DNA from: Lumbricus terrestris
Lineage: Eukaryota > Annelida > Clitellata > Crassiclitellata > Lumbricidae
Assembly: GCA_949752735.1 (NCBI GenBank)
Contig: OX457037.1
Location: forward strand, 20,007,039-20,071,038
Direction: 5' to 3'
DNA: 64,000 nucleotides
Positions 1-11,900 of the stretch are shown here, one piece after another; positions within the stretch are counted from its first letter, which is position 1, and each line of letters starts with the position of its first letter. The position numbers were made by a program, and so were the translations under genes. The notes below the pieces were generated by a model. That model searched no databases. It had not been told where the DNA came from and worked only from the letters and a program-made list of their open reading frames with translations.

Positions 1-593
1 GCCTACTCATGATTTCAGTGCTCAGAGAGGTGGTTTAAGACTTGTACACCACCCTTTTTTTAGAAGATTGATAAAAGTGGACTTTACATTTGAAAACTAA
101 GATGGCAATTGACACCTTTGTTATTGTCGCAATCTAACGAATGAATCGTATAAAAAGCAGTGGCGGCGCCAGGATTTCAGGTTTTATTTGGGGGCTGAAT
201 CCTGGTGGAAATTGTCCGTTTTCATCCGCCAAAATTTCTGTTCCATTTTCATCCGCCAAAATTTCTGACGACCTTTTTTTAGTCGTCTGGAAGAAATCTC
301 ATGTTGGGGGTGATGGATCTATTTCATTTTTTTTAGAGGGGCCTTAGCGTGAAAATATTTCAGTTTTAATGTATTTTTAGGCGGCTTAGCCCCGGATTTC
401 CTTTTCTATGGGGTGGGGTTTAGCCCTCCCCTGGCGCCACTACTGATAAAAAGTAAAAGGAAATTTTCTTTTCAGTTGCTGCAGAACGAAATTACTATTG
501 CATTTGTTACAAATTTCTGAAGGTCCAGGCGACCCCTGGCAAATCGTCAGGCGACCCCCGTGGGGGTCGCGACCCACAGGTTGAGAACCGCTG
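1..593 (+). mobile_element. Partial hAT-like element (right part), interrupted by a MITE
   Basis: The right end (about 515-593) is nearly identical to the right end of the complete element at 15813-17359: both share the GGTCCAGGCGACCCCTGG block and end in GGTTGAGAACCGCTG. Positions 61-157 and 446-515 also align with 17095-17285, so the left end of this copy lies outside the window. A 288-bp MITE splits it at 158-445. No transposase reading frame is visible. The hAT assignment comes from the related full copy, which has an 8-bp TSD. Confidence 0.7.
158..445 (+). mobile_element. hAT-type MITE, family A (288 bp), 8-bp TSD ATAAAAAG
   Basis: It begins CAGTGGCGGCGCCAG and ends CTGGCGCCACTACTG, which are terminal inverted repeats. 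The octamer ATAAAAAG stands immediately before (150-157) and after (446-453). Inside are two copies of a roughly 60-75-bp unit containing CCGCCAAAATTTCTG. There is no coding capacity. An 8-bp duplication with CAG...CTG ends is typical of the hAT superfamily. Confidence 0.9.
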
Positions 594-688
594 TTCTAGA
601 AGTAGGCCTATACCTAGTTTAAAGCTTTCAGCCGAGTTTTTTTATTGTCTTTTCTGTCTGAACTTTAATCAATTTCCATGATTAGGAG

Positions 689-957
689 CATGGGCGGAGA
701 CTTGGGGGGGGGGGGGGAACGGAAAGACGCGACATTTTTTGACGGACAAACGGCTCCGAGTGTCGCCGAAAAATTTCTATATTTTGCCAGCCAAACTTTT
801 TGACGACCATTTTTTAGTAATCCGACGAAATCCTTGACGAAATTTTCTATTTTCGCCGCCAAAAAGTTGATGACTTTTTTTAGTCGTGACGCTCAACGAT
901 TGGGGGGGGACAAATGCATGGACCGTCTCCCTCTGTCCCTCTAGGTCTCCGTCCATG
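689..957 (+). mobile_element. hAT-type MITE, family B (269 bp), TSD ATTAGGAG
   Basis: The termini are CATGGGCGGAGAC and GTCTCCGTCCATG, inverted repeats with one mismatch. ATTAGGAG is duplicated at 681-688 and 958-965. The interior has 'GACGA..TTTTTTAGT' blocks resembling those inside family A, so the two families may share ancestry. Confidence 0.85.
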
Positions 958-965
958 ATTAGGAG

Positions 966-3900
966 ATTATTAGGTTGTGAGTTTATGACATGTCGTTTTG
1001 AGGAGTTTTCACGAAAACTACCTGTCACTTCCTGCTTCAAGAAAACGTTCATGGTATCTCCAATTCTCCATGGTGAAGCAGCGCCTGCGCTAAAGCTCAT
1101 CGACTGGATGCAGAAGATAAAACATTACGCCTATAACACTGTCCGTTTGGCCGGATTGTAATATCGCATGTCAAGACAATTACAATTTCTTGCTTCAAAA
1201 AATACTATTTCCACAAACACTTTAACACACTTGTCAATAATTATAATTGGTCACTGCTTAAATTTATCATTTATGTAACTTGTTTGCAGGAGGGTGACTT
1301 GCAATCTTTGTAAATCACGAAAAAACTTCTCAAAACAATGTAATGTCAATTTTTCAATGCAACAATGCAATGTTGACGTTTGGCTTGATTTCTAATTTTT
1401 GCACCCAATGCTGCCAAAACTTCTACTTCGTTTTCCCCTGAATTTTAAAAAATGGAGATATTCCAAAAAATTCTCAAGCGACACATAAGAAGAATGGCAA
1501 AGCTCAATTGATCTATTGAATAACTGAGATTGGTCTGCAAGAAAGAAAACTTGATCAATCACCACATTTAATGTTCTTATACATATCACAATTCAACATG
1601 TCAAACACATATTTAACATTAACAAGTTAACATGTCCAACAGCAACCATATTTATCATGCGAAATAACGCATCTAGCAATATTACAATGACCTTCTGCGT
1701 CAAACTACACCCACAGTCATGCAGCCACTTTGAAGTTTACAGGAGTCATTTTGCAGTACACCCAACAATATCATTTTCTCCGGAACTCCCATCAAAAATC
1801 AGGTCATTTTCTTTGGCATACGAAAGTCAAGCTCATTGTACAGGAATTCGAGAAACTGAATCTTTCAGTGGCTAGCAATACCAACAACATATTTGTTAGG
1901 GTCAGAAGAAACCTAGCCAACCAGTCCAGTGAAATATGCATGTTCATGTTGATTAGTAAAGCATTTCCCAGATATATGATGCACATTTCCTTTTCCATGA
2001 TTGTAAGCCAGCAAAGAAAACATACAGACACGAGTCAGTCTATCACAAGTAAACAAAATACGACACAGCATAACGAAATGTCTACGGTACTTACTTTGAG
2101 ACACTGCACATGATGTGGTACAAAATGAAAAGGCAATTACACAATGAAATCCAGTCAAAATTTAAAAGCATGTCTGCACAGTGCTAGAGCGTAAGTGAAT
2201 AGTAAGTCCAGTTCAAAAGCAGACAATGTCAAAAGAGTTTAGGATGCACTTATCCAACCAATACGGTTTGAGATGTACAGCAGCCTATTTCAATGAGTCA
2301 ACATTCCAATCCATCTGGGATTCTGGGTGCACAACTCAAAGATATTCCTTGCTACTGACCGAGTGGAAACATTTTACTTCAGAGCCAATGTACTTAAATT
2401 ACATATTATTCTGTTCTTATTTGTAAAGCCAGGTGCTCACCACAATTTACGTTATTTGATCCACTGAGTGATATGTAAAATAATATATTATTTCACAACA
2501 AAACAATTCAATTTTCAGTTTACTCTTTTCATTTAACATTTTCTGGAACTTTTATGAAATGTATGGGCATGTAGAAATCCCGTTAATGACCAACTTCTTA
2601 AGATTACTTGCAGATTAAATGGCAGTTAGCAACCGAAATCCACATTCAACTGCAACATCACATCACAGAACTAGAATTAACAGGTGCAAGAATACACGAA
2701 AGCTATACAAAACTTTGCAATAAATATGCCAGAGTATGATAATCCAAGGTTGAAACTCTCTTCTCTCCCTCTCTCCCTTCCACTCTCTGTCTTTCTCTCT
2801 CCGTCTCTGTCTGTCTGTCATCCTGTCTCGCTCACTGGCTCAGTTAAAGGTCAGACTACTGGCAATTAATTTGAAACCAGACTACTGGCCAATTTTCAAA
2901 CACGAACAGATTTCCTAAAACCAGAATAATAAACATGCCAAATAATGTCCAGATTAACAAAGTATATACAGGAAACTCTAAAGAGCAGAAACGAAAAACC
3001 ACAACGCTGAAATGCACGCACGAAACAACTAAGAGCTCTGAACAGTAGCGATCAACACAAGAACGCAATCTAAACAGTCGATAAATAAAAACCGAATTCG
3101 CCAACTGTACAATATTATTAACACTTAACTAGCAACGTTCGGCATTTTACAGATTGATGCGCGTTTTTACAATTCAAATTTACAGGCGTTGTCAAACTGT
3201 ACAAAATCTAAATTTCGCCTAATCTACGATGCAATTAATTTGAAACCAGACAAATGTGAACATTACTTTGTAAGATGCAACCATATTTCCACACACTGTT
3301 GCTCAAGTCACACGCTCATAGTTGCTCAGTCATTAACCTACATCTGAAGCCCAATGCACAATCAATAATATGCCGTTCAAAACTGACCTTGCCAAAAATA
3401 CAAGAAAAAAACCTCTACTTGTTCGGAGTTAAATACATTGTACGCAAAACCCAACTGCGATTATGACTGCATTTTCGGAGTGTCATCAAATCACCCATTA
3501 TTTCAACAAATTTACCAAATTAAAAGTAAACTATCCATGCCTGCTGGTATTCTCTGAAAACGAAGTTATTACAATCAAAAGAATTTTCATAATTATACCA
3601 ATAAACTCCAGCCCGAAAATGAAATGCTGATAAACGTGTTGAATTAAAAATTTGATCGGAAAGACTATACACTTCACTTTCTAAGGTCCCACGCAACACA
3701 TGTGCGCCAAGTCGCCAACGCATTCATTTGATGTCAACATTCAGGCAACTTACAAACAGAAGTCTCAAATTATTTTCACACAAAAATCCCTAGCAAACCT
3801 AAACGGAAGGATACTCATTCTGCGGCTAAAATAACTCCTAAACTTGCACGAAAGACTCATTCAACGTCCAAACCCACATAAAAACTTTCTGATGCCTAAC

Positions 3901-6828
3901 TACTGGTTATATTTCCACAGCCAAACAAGACCAAGTAAGAAACCGTGGTCAGACACTTGCTCAGGACTCCAGAAGTCCCATCACTTTTGAGACATAATTC
4001 AAGAAGATGTTATAGTACGTATCTCAATGCCATCACACATATTGGTCACCTCTTCATTTATGCTCTTTCCTGCATACACATCATTGCATGGCAAATGCTC
4101 AACTATCAGTTACTATGTCAATATATAAATGATGTTAATAGCAAAATGTAAGCAATCATTGTGACCAACAAAATATAGAGTTCAGTACAAACTTGAATTG
4201 CTGCCCACAATACATTCCAGCCACGAGTATTAACCATTGTAAGCACACATATAGAACCTGGCAGGAGTAAGTTAAGCCTGCATGTTTTATTAACAGCCCA
4301 GACTGTACAGCTAACATACAAGAAATGCAGGTCACAAAATTAAAACAGAACCACTAAGTTCAAACATTCATGTACTTCACATAATTTGATAATAATAATA
4401 ATAATGTATCCATGCTTTATAAAATAATAACTGCCACAAACCCTATCGACATTAGCAACAATGCAGCTTCAGAATTAAAAACAAAAACAGCACCTGGTTC
4501 AATGTGGCTACCCTACTTTCGATCAAGCCAACTCAAAATTCTTAAATCAGACATTGTCATATTTTAACAATGGTTTCAGAGATTTGGGCATGTATTAGCA
4601 CCATGTCAGTAAACAACACTGCAGTATGAAGTCTGTCTGCACAACTCTTTAGGTCAAGCAAATGTAAAGAAAAACAAAGAAAACCAAAAAGCAGAAACGA
4701 AAATGCAACAGCCTAGAAAAAAACCTGCCCGCCACCAAACGTAATTTATAGCCTATCTCAAAACAGACGGCCAAACCAAGCATTTACAATGCAGAGTCAA
4801 TAACATATTTGCTGAAAGAATGTCCCACTCAGACTCTGAGGGTAAACAAGATTAACATCATATATCACTAGTAAATTATACTATAAATGCCCCTATGCAG
4901 GCACCTACTTCCGTTTTTAGACAGGAGACGAGGCCCAGAATTCGACCATGGCAATAATCATGGTTGCAGTCGAGAGTATACGTGGGTATACAGAATGTTC
5001 TAACGTCACAAATATTTGTGTGTAGTATATAGGGAAAATGACCCGCAGACTGTTGTGTGTACTCATCTCTGATTATGCCAGCACAGCCCTAGCGATAATA
5101 CACCTCTGTGCTATAGCATGGATTTAACATAGAGCGGCAAAGGATATGGCTTCCAAATTAAGTAACCATAGAAATTGGCAGCATAACAAAACTGAGCTAT
5201 TACTAGGCAGCTCTTAACATGGCTTCTGACAATAGAGTATATCATAAGAAAGTTCTGATGTACAGCTAAGGACTTTCCATTAGCTTTCCAGCTATAGCCA
5301 GTAAAATTGGTACTACCCAAGAACTGGAATCAAGTGCAGACAATGAATGCTAATATTAACACTAATTTAACATAGCATTCTTTCAAGTAACTTAGATGTT
5401 TACACACTAAAAGCCGATGTTCAGTGTCTGACCGGTCAAGGGGCAAAATCACTACTTAGACTTATTGCAGTGTAATAAATATCTGGAGTTTCTTAAACAC
5501 AAGTTGGAATTTTCAATGGCCATTACAAGTTTTCATGCTCTCATATTTACAATTTATATGGGCATCAAAAGCACATTCAATTACAACCAATAACTGCAAT
5601 TTCCATGAACACATCAATGTTCTATTAATACTCTCTGACAACTATTTTGCATGCATCGTTTCCAAAAATATCATTACACTATTAGTTTCTAACAATAATT
5701 GTTGAATTCAAAATTTCTGATGACAACTATGCTGCATTCCTTTGTTTTAAAGAAATCTTACTTCGAATTGTACAGCAAACTTATGTTCAAGCAAGGAAAT
5801 TACACAATCAATAATTAATCAACGCTGAATTTAATCACGAAATAATAAAATTACGACACCCCCATTATTGGCTACCTACTGAACTGCTACCAGGCAAGCA
5901 AAATTTCAGAGTTTCAAGATTCTTTAAAAAAATTTAATCAAATTTCACAGGATTTTAGTTCCCTGAAGATTCACATTTGAATTCAACCTCTAATGATTCA
6001 TGTCACAGAAAGAAGTTTTCAGTGTTGTTACAAAGAAATTCTTCAACCAACTGTCACACAAGAACATTTTCTGTCCTGTTCTATCTACCAACACCGAAAA
6101 CCATTAACTTCAATCATGATTAGATGCTGTCAAGTCAGGAGAGACTCTGATGAATTTTTATCATGATTCAATTGTTACAATACAAATCCTTTGATAATAA
6201 TTACAATTACACAATTCGACTGTACACAATCAATGCTTCGGAACAAGACATCTGTCCAGAACATAGAGAGCATCTGAAACTAGCAATCATCATCAACAAC
6301 ATGCACATTTCTAGAATTTCGCTAAGAGCGTAGAATCAGAATCAGACATGCACCAATTTTCCGTAGAAATTAAGTCAAGTAACACAATAACAAAACCTTT
6401 GGCAAAACATCACACCATACTTCCACCAGTCTGCATCAACAACCATTCAAAATTCTCACGATATTTCCGTTCGTTTCTAGAACATGCAGGCCGTCTAAAT
6501 TCGTAAATATAAAACGCTCAGCTTACTCGGTTCACCTAGCTTCGTCAATTTTAGACCTACACGACAGGCACGTTAAGGTATGTTTCAAAATTCAAAAACC
6601 GACAAATATTTCACACGCACACACAGATCACACTCACGCACACTGTAGACATTCGACGGTGAATCCAAACGACGGTTAGCGGCAATCTGTACACTAATTC
6701 TTCGGCATTTACACAGCAAAACGGCAATACGTCGCTGCACCATTAAAAAACGATCACTAGGACTGGCAATCTTGAAACATAAATACAATCACGAATTAAC
6801 AACACGTAAATAATTTACAAATGAACCG
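966..6828. other. Gene-free stretch 3' of the minus-strand gene
   Basis: I recognise no protein family in any frame. The stretch is AT-rich and holds a CT-rich microsatellite (about 2755-2830) and a 21-bp direct-repeat pair (2862-2882 and 3231-3251). It may hold 3' UTR or intergenic DNA of the MPP8-like gene. Confidence 0.5.
2862..3251. repeat. 21-bp direct repeats flanking a 348-bp segment
   Basis: GCAATTAATTTGAAACCAGA followed by C occurs at 2862-2882 and again at 3231-3251. A 12-bp repeat, CAGACTACTGGC, also occurs on both sides of the left copy (about 2852 and 2878). The 348-bp segment between could be a retroposed insert with long TSDs, or a local duplication product. It has no tRNA-like promoter boxes or poly(A) tail that I can see. 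Confidence 0.45.
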
Positions 6829-6978
6829 TCAAGAATCAACAATGCTATTTACACAGCACTGGACGCAGTGCCCTGTTTCACGACGAGTGCCGTACACTGT
6901 TTCCCTGCCTCCCGCCACGCACGGACACTGGTTCTCCGAACTGGTTCCATCACAGATGTGGCGGAGACGCTCTGTCCA
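6829..6978 (-). CDS. Possible terminal Cys-rich exon of the MPP8-like gene
   Basis: After a TTTGTTGCAG acceptor the frame reads WTERLRHICDGTSSENQCPC, then VAGGRETVYGTRRETGHCVQ, and stops (TGA, 6831-6829) after about 50 codons with seven cysteines in all. It may be the last exon of this gene or of a transcript variant. Linkage to exon 12 is unproven. Confidence 0.3.
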   Translation of the reverse strand, partial: WTERLRHICDGTSSENQCPCVAGGRETVYGTRRETGHCVQCCVNSIVDS

Positions 6979-7062
6979 CTGCAACAAACTTCGTTAAAAA
7001 AATGAAGACCTGAGTATAACACGATGCAGGAAAAACAAAAAAACTGACAAAACTTGGTTAAA

Positions 7063-7348
7063 TTAGCAAGTTAAAAAAATTCTGGATTTTACTGAGCTCA
7101 AGTCAAACGACCTGAAACGCCACCAATAGGAGGCGGACCACGGTCGAAGTCGAGTACACAGTGGATGCCGACAGAAAGAAACAAAAACTAATGTGGTATC
7201 TGGGTAATCATTCATTGTCCTTGCATGGACTTCCACCATCCTGACCCATTCAGTCGACTGTCGGAGGACAGACTGTGTCACTGCCTCTGTCGCAGCTATT
7301 TCTGCGGACTGCAGACGTATGCACAGACTAACAGCTTCGTCTAAAAAT
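7063..7348 (-). CDS. Possible exon near the 3' end of the MPP8-like gene
   Basis: An open stretch after a TTTTTAG acceptor reads EAVSLCIRLQSAEIAATEAV and TQSVLRQSTEWVRMVEVHAR. It looks coding in composition and helical, but it is not in phase with the tentative exon 13. No family recognised. Confidence 0.3.
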
Positions 7349-8306
7349 GACACAATAACAAATCAATCAATAAATCAATCATTGGCAACTCATCATTGCA
7401 CAGAAAAATACTTTGCAGAGTGGATAGTACCTAACAATCATCGTTTAATTTAAAACTGACACAAAAAAGTACGACAACAATCAGTAACCAACAGATAATC
7501 ACAAATTTTACAGAACTCGAATCTAACTATCAGCAGCCAAGTAATGTCCCCCGTCGCATCTTATTACTCATTTACCAACACCATCTGCTGAATGGAAGGT
7601 TGAGTGGACCTTTTTGGAGTGTAGCAGGAAGCAATTCCACATCCATGAGCTCTTCATGCCAGTGTTAAACCCCTCCCCTGCTTAAACAAGAGTAGATGTG
7701 CGATCAACACCAATGGACAATGAACCAATAGTTATGCTAACCGATGCAATAGTCCGATTCTTAGCAACATTCAACATCAAACACAGACAGTGTCTCCAAT
7801 TTGCTCTTGTTTCTCAGAGTGAAAACATGAAAAAGTGTCCGATTGCAATTAAAGTTGACTTGAAGAGATATATTACATAGAAACTCATAAACCATAGGCA
7901 TAAATTGTACACTCAATTATCGTGGCCATACATAAATATTTGAACAGGGAGGTCAAATGTTTTATGGCAGCAAGGTTGACTGTTAATGTTGACAAGTCAT
8001 AAAATCATATGCTGCAAGATAAAGATATTATACGACTATACGTAGTACTGGAATGTTCAGTGCACTTTGTAAGCACCTTCAAGGATGTTTTATCTGATCA
8101 ACATTCTAAGGAGGTGCATCTGCATAGAAGTTCAATCCTAACTTTACTGGATACTAAAGTTTGCACTCTTTTCTCTGCTGCTTGCGTCATTTCGTTATCA
8201 GACTTTCAGAAATTATTTTTTCCAAAATGCTTATCAACCATTCGCTGTTCCGCTCACTCATCAGAAACCGATCTGAATGTTGAATGAAATGAGGTTCCTT
8301 AAGTAC

Positions 8307-8356
8307 CTGCCACTCGGGTGAGGGTCCAAATCTGCTGCTGCCTGTTCCTGTCTACT
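8307..8356 (-). CDS. Possible exon 13 of MPP8-like gene
   Basis: A TCCTGCAG acceptor and CAG|GTACTT donor enclose SRQEQAAADLDPHPSG in the phase expected after exon 12. If joined to the acceptor near 7348, the frame stops after three more codons. I cannot tell whether that is the true C-terminus. Confidence 0.3.
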
Positions 8357-8861
8357 CTGCAGGATCAATGAGGTTAAATATTCAAATCTTATCTGTATTA
8401 TAATCTATAGTCTGCTTCCCACTTGAGACTTATGGATCTGGACTTATATTACCCAAAGGACTGTCATTTCGAAACATACAACCTTGTGGTAAGTAGGCAA
8501 GCAAGCATATTCTCTTTCAGATATCTCTCTTATAAACATGGCTAAAAGTGAGCCAGAAAAAGCTAAGTCCATGGAATGCAAGATCATCTATTGTCAACTC
8601 AGTCTCTCATCCTTAGAGCTTTGGCAGTACTCCATGTTTGGAATTGAAGCGCACGACCTTTTAACCTTTAAACGCAACATGTGTTTGAAGGGTACCTAGA
8701 GCTTTTGGGATGTTCTTGCAATAACAGATAATCACCAACTACCAAATAGATAGCTAAAAGATAAAAAAATTCATCCTTTTGGTCTGGGTTGAAAGCACGT
8801 CTTAGTTGAAATCTTGAAGGGGTGCTATATAAATTCTGACTGACTGATTTCTGATGCTTAC

Positions 8862-8948
8862 TTCAGACTGGATGTCCCTGATCGTGTGAATTATGAGCTC
8901 ATTTACACCATCGCATATGGAGTCGAACGACGTCACAAAATATCCATC
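8862..8948 (-). CDS. Exon 12 of MPP8-like gene (MPP8 C-terminal-like)
   Basis: DGYFVTSFDSICDGVNELII then HTIRDIQSE, with strong TTTCAG acceptor and GTAAGC donor. It follows exon 11 in the same order as the final strands of MPP8 ('..F..SF........L.I...'). More sequence must follow because the exon ends in a donor and not a stop. Confidence 0.72.
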
Positions 8949-11900
8949 CTGAAAGAAGCAAACAGAAAGCCAACCAGGTTGAGATGTTGTTCATAGATAG
9001 CAAGTATCATAAATGAATCCCATTATCACTAACCCAAAAAACAGATGTTACTGTCCACATTGAGTGTTCTTAGAGGTATGACTTTACAGGTTTTCATGAT
9101 AGAATGAGGATTTGTATTTGTATTTACAAGTTCCATTTTTAGGACAACGCCAGTAGCAAGCTACTTCTTGGATGCTTAAGACACATACTTTCATTTGACT
9201 TACTTGACTTATGGCCGTCAGGCGATGCCGTCAGCACGTGTCAGCCGCTTTCCCATGGTAGCTCTCCACTTTTGTCTATCCTGCGCCACATGCGTCGCCT
9301 CCTGTATCGTCATTCCTATTGCTTCGCAGTCATCTCTTATCGTGTCGATCCATCTTTTCTTTGGTCTCCCCCTTGATCTTTTCCCATGTACATATCCGTT
9401 GAGCGCTATCTTTGGATACCTTTCGTTCCCCATTCTTGACACATGTCCAAAGTATTGCATTCTTCTATTCCGCACTTTGTCAACTATATCCTGTTTGATG
9501 TTAAATCTATCATAAATTACTGTGTTTCTTATTCTATCTTTCCGTGTGACACCTTCAATCTTCCGCAGGCAAGTCATTTCGAAGACTCTCAGCCGTCGTT
9601 TCTGCTCTTCTCTCAGCGTCCATGTTTCTGCGTTGTATAGCAACACGCTCTGCACCAGTGTTTATACTTTCATTTAACAGCGTAAATTATTTACTGGCAT
9701 AATTATGATTGTTTTTAGCTTAATCCCAGACTATATATTTGACTTCTGTGATCAAGCAGTAGGCAATCAAAATAGAAGCCAGCTATCACCCTCAGAAAGA
9801 AATTCACTGTAAGACTCACGACAGTATTATACAATGCTTGATGAAGTCCTGTTACTTCTCAATCGCTGGTGGAATGAATCAATTCTCATATGCGGTATCA
9901 AGACAGGATGACATGTATGCTTCATGTTTACAATTGCAAATAAGGCCGCTATAACTCAGAATAGGCTGATTATGATTAAAGTTGATGATTAACATTTGCC
10001 TTCAAATACGATACGGGGTGCAAAAATTTCGTTCATCCATCTGGGAAGAGTGAAGTTGTGAATTATTGTCCTTGGTTGGAATTTATTTGTTTTGTCTAAG
10101 GTGGAGGAAGAGCTTCAATTGCTTTAAAAATGCCATTAACTAATGATTAGCCATCAGATAATGGTGCCTGATAAGTGTAAAAAATATATATTAAAAAAAT
10201 ACACATACATGTATTGATCCAATTCAGCTGCAAATACATCCTAAACACATAGAAAACACTTTTCTTCAGCTCTTGTAATGCTAGCATTAGTTTAAAATAA
10301 GAATAAAAGAACACTACCTTAGTGAAAGCTCTCAAATCTTTTCCATTCAGTGTAGCCTGTCTTACAGCCGAACGTCCATGTAGCAAACAACGAAGCGTGT
10401 GTTCGCCGATCATCGCGTGACCAATAAACAAAACTGCACCTGCAAGTCAAACACAGATCTCTGTAGTTTCTCACATTACATTCACAGATTTCAAGAGTAG
10501 AACATAAAGATTTGAGATTTTACGGAAGAAAATAACACACAGAAATTTTTATACATTTCTACCATCAAACTATTCATTACATGCATGGTTACACAAACCA
10601 TCAACACAGATTACAGAACCTTTAAATTTTTCACACTTTCACAGAGAACGGTACTCAAACATTTCATAGACAATGTTTACCGATTGGATCCTCATCCAAA
10701 ACATTCAAGAACATTCGAGAATCTTCCGTCTGGTGATAGATAAAAGACAGCAAAGTACCACAGCTATAGGCCAAAGACAATGGAGCTATAAAAATTAATG
10801 AAACACAATCATTTCAACAAATTCTAGATAGATTAAGTGTCAAAACGTTAAAATACACAAACTTTTCAACAGCAAGAATATCCGAAAAAGAGACTTCAAT
10901 GCACATGCAAACTTAGAAGTTTACACTAGAACCCATATTCACATTATTATTATTATAAATACTAATACGATCAATTAGTCCTTTCTGTATTTTCGGTGTT
11001 AAATGCACAAGACTTTAATGAATGGTGCACAAAATTAAAGCCATAATCAGGTCAAAACAAAGGACAGCCACTGGACCTTCAATTGGACCTTTTCTTTGGA
11101 ATGTGCTTTCTCCATCTGTTTTCTTTGGAATGTGCTTTCTACATCTACTTGCTCTATTGTTCTTCTGGCAATCTATCTTCTTTCTTCTCTTTTCTCAAAA
11201 CCTGTTCCTTCTCAAGAGATCCTGCACATGGGAGCACTTCTGAATGGTTCACCCTATAAGAGGTGCTATACAAATGCTCAAATACAATACTGACATGTCT
11301 GCTTAAAGTCTAAAATGAAGTAACACTGAAATAACTCACATCGAGTAGTCGACTGTAGAATTTTGTGGGTGAAATGTATTCTAAACGACGTCGAGTCTTT
11401 GAGAGAAAAGCAATGCAGAGGAAACAAAGTTGACACAAGTTCTGCTGCCCCATGTATAGTCCTTGCAATCACCGTTTGGAAGTGCGACATTAACCTACGA
11501 GTAGAAAACTGCACTGGTCATCACAACATCAACAAAAATCATGGTAGCATACTCATTTGCAAAAAATATATGAAAAGTCACACAGTGTTAGAGGGGTGGA
11601 AGAGATGTCTGAATTATAACATACTGGCAATGTATAGATCACAAGAACTAGGGTTGATACCTGCTAGCCTCATGAGGCTCAGTTTCCTCTCCCTAGGACG
11701 ACTGTAAAATGAGCAGCAGGACAGAAAACGGGTGTCTGGCCATATATATATTATTTATGCAAAGAAATAGTATTTTCGAACCCCCCGTATGCACACATAC
11801 ATTCTGGTGACCCACCCTATGCGCACGTACAAATAAACTTTTCTACCTCTCCTACATGGCCTACAAAGGCCATATAAGCTGAATTCATCTATGAATCACG

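Noticed and set aside
1392..4321. Several 60-127-codon frames in the left region
   Set aside because: Typical random frames in AT-rich DNA: no domain, no consistent splice sites, no paralogue in the window.
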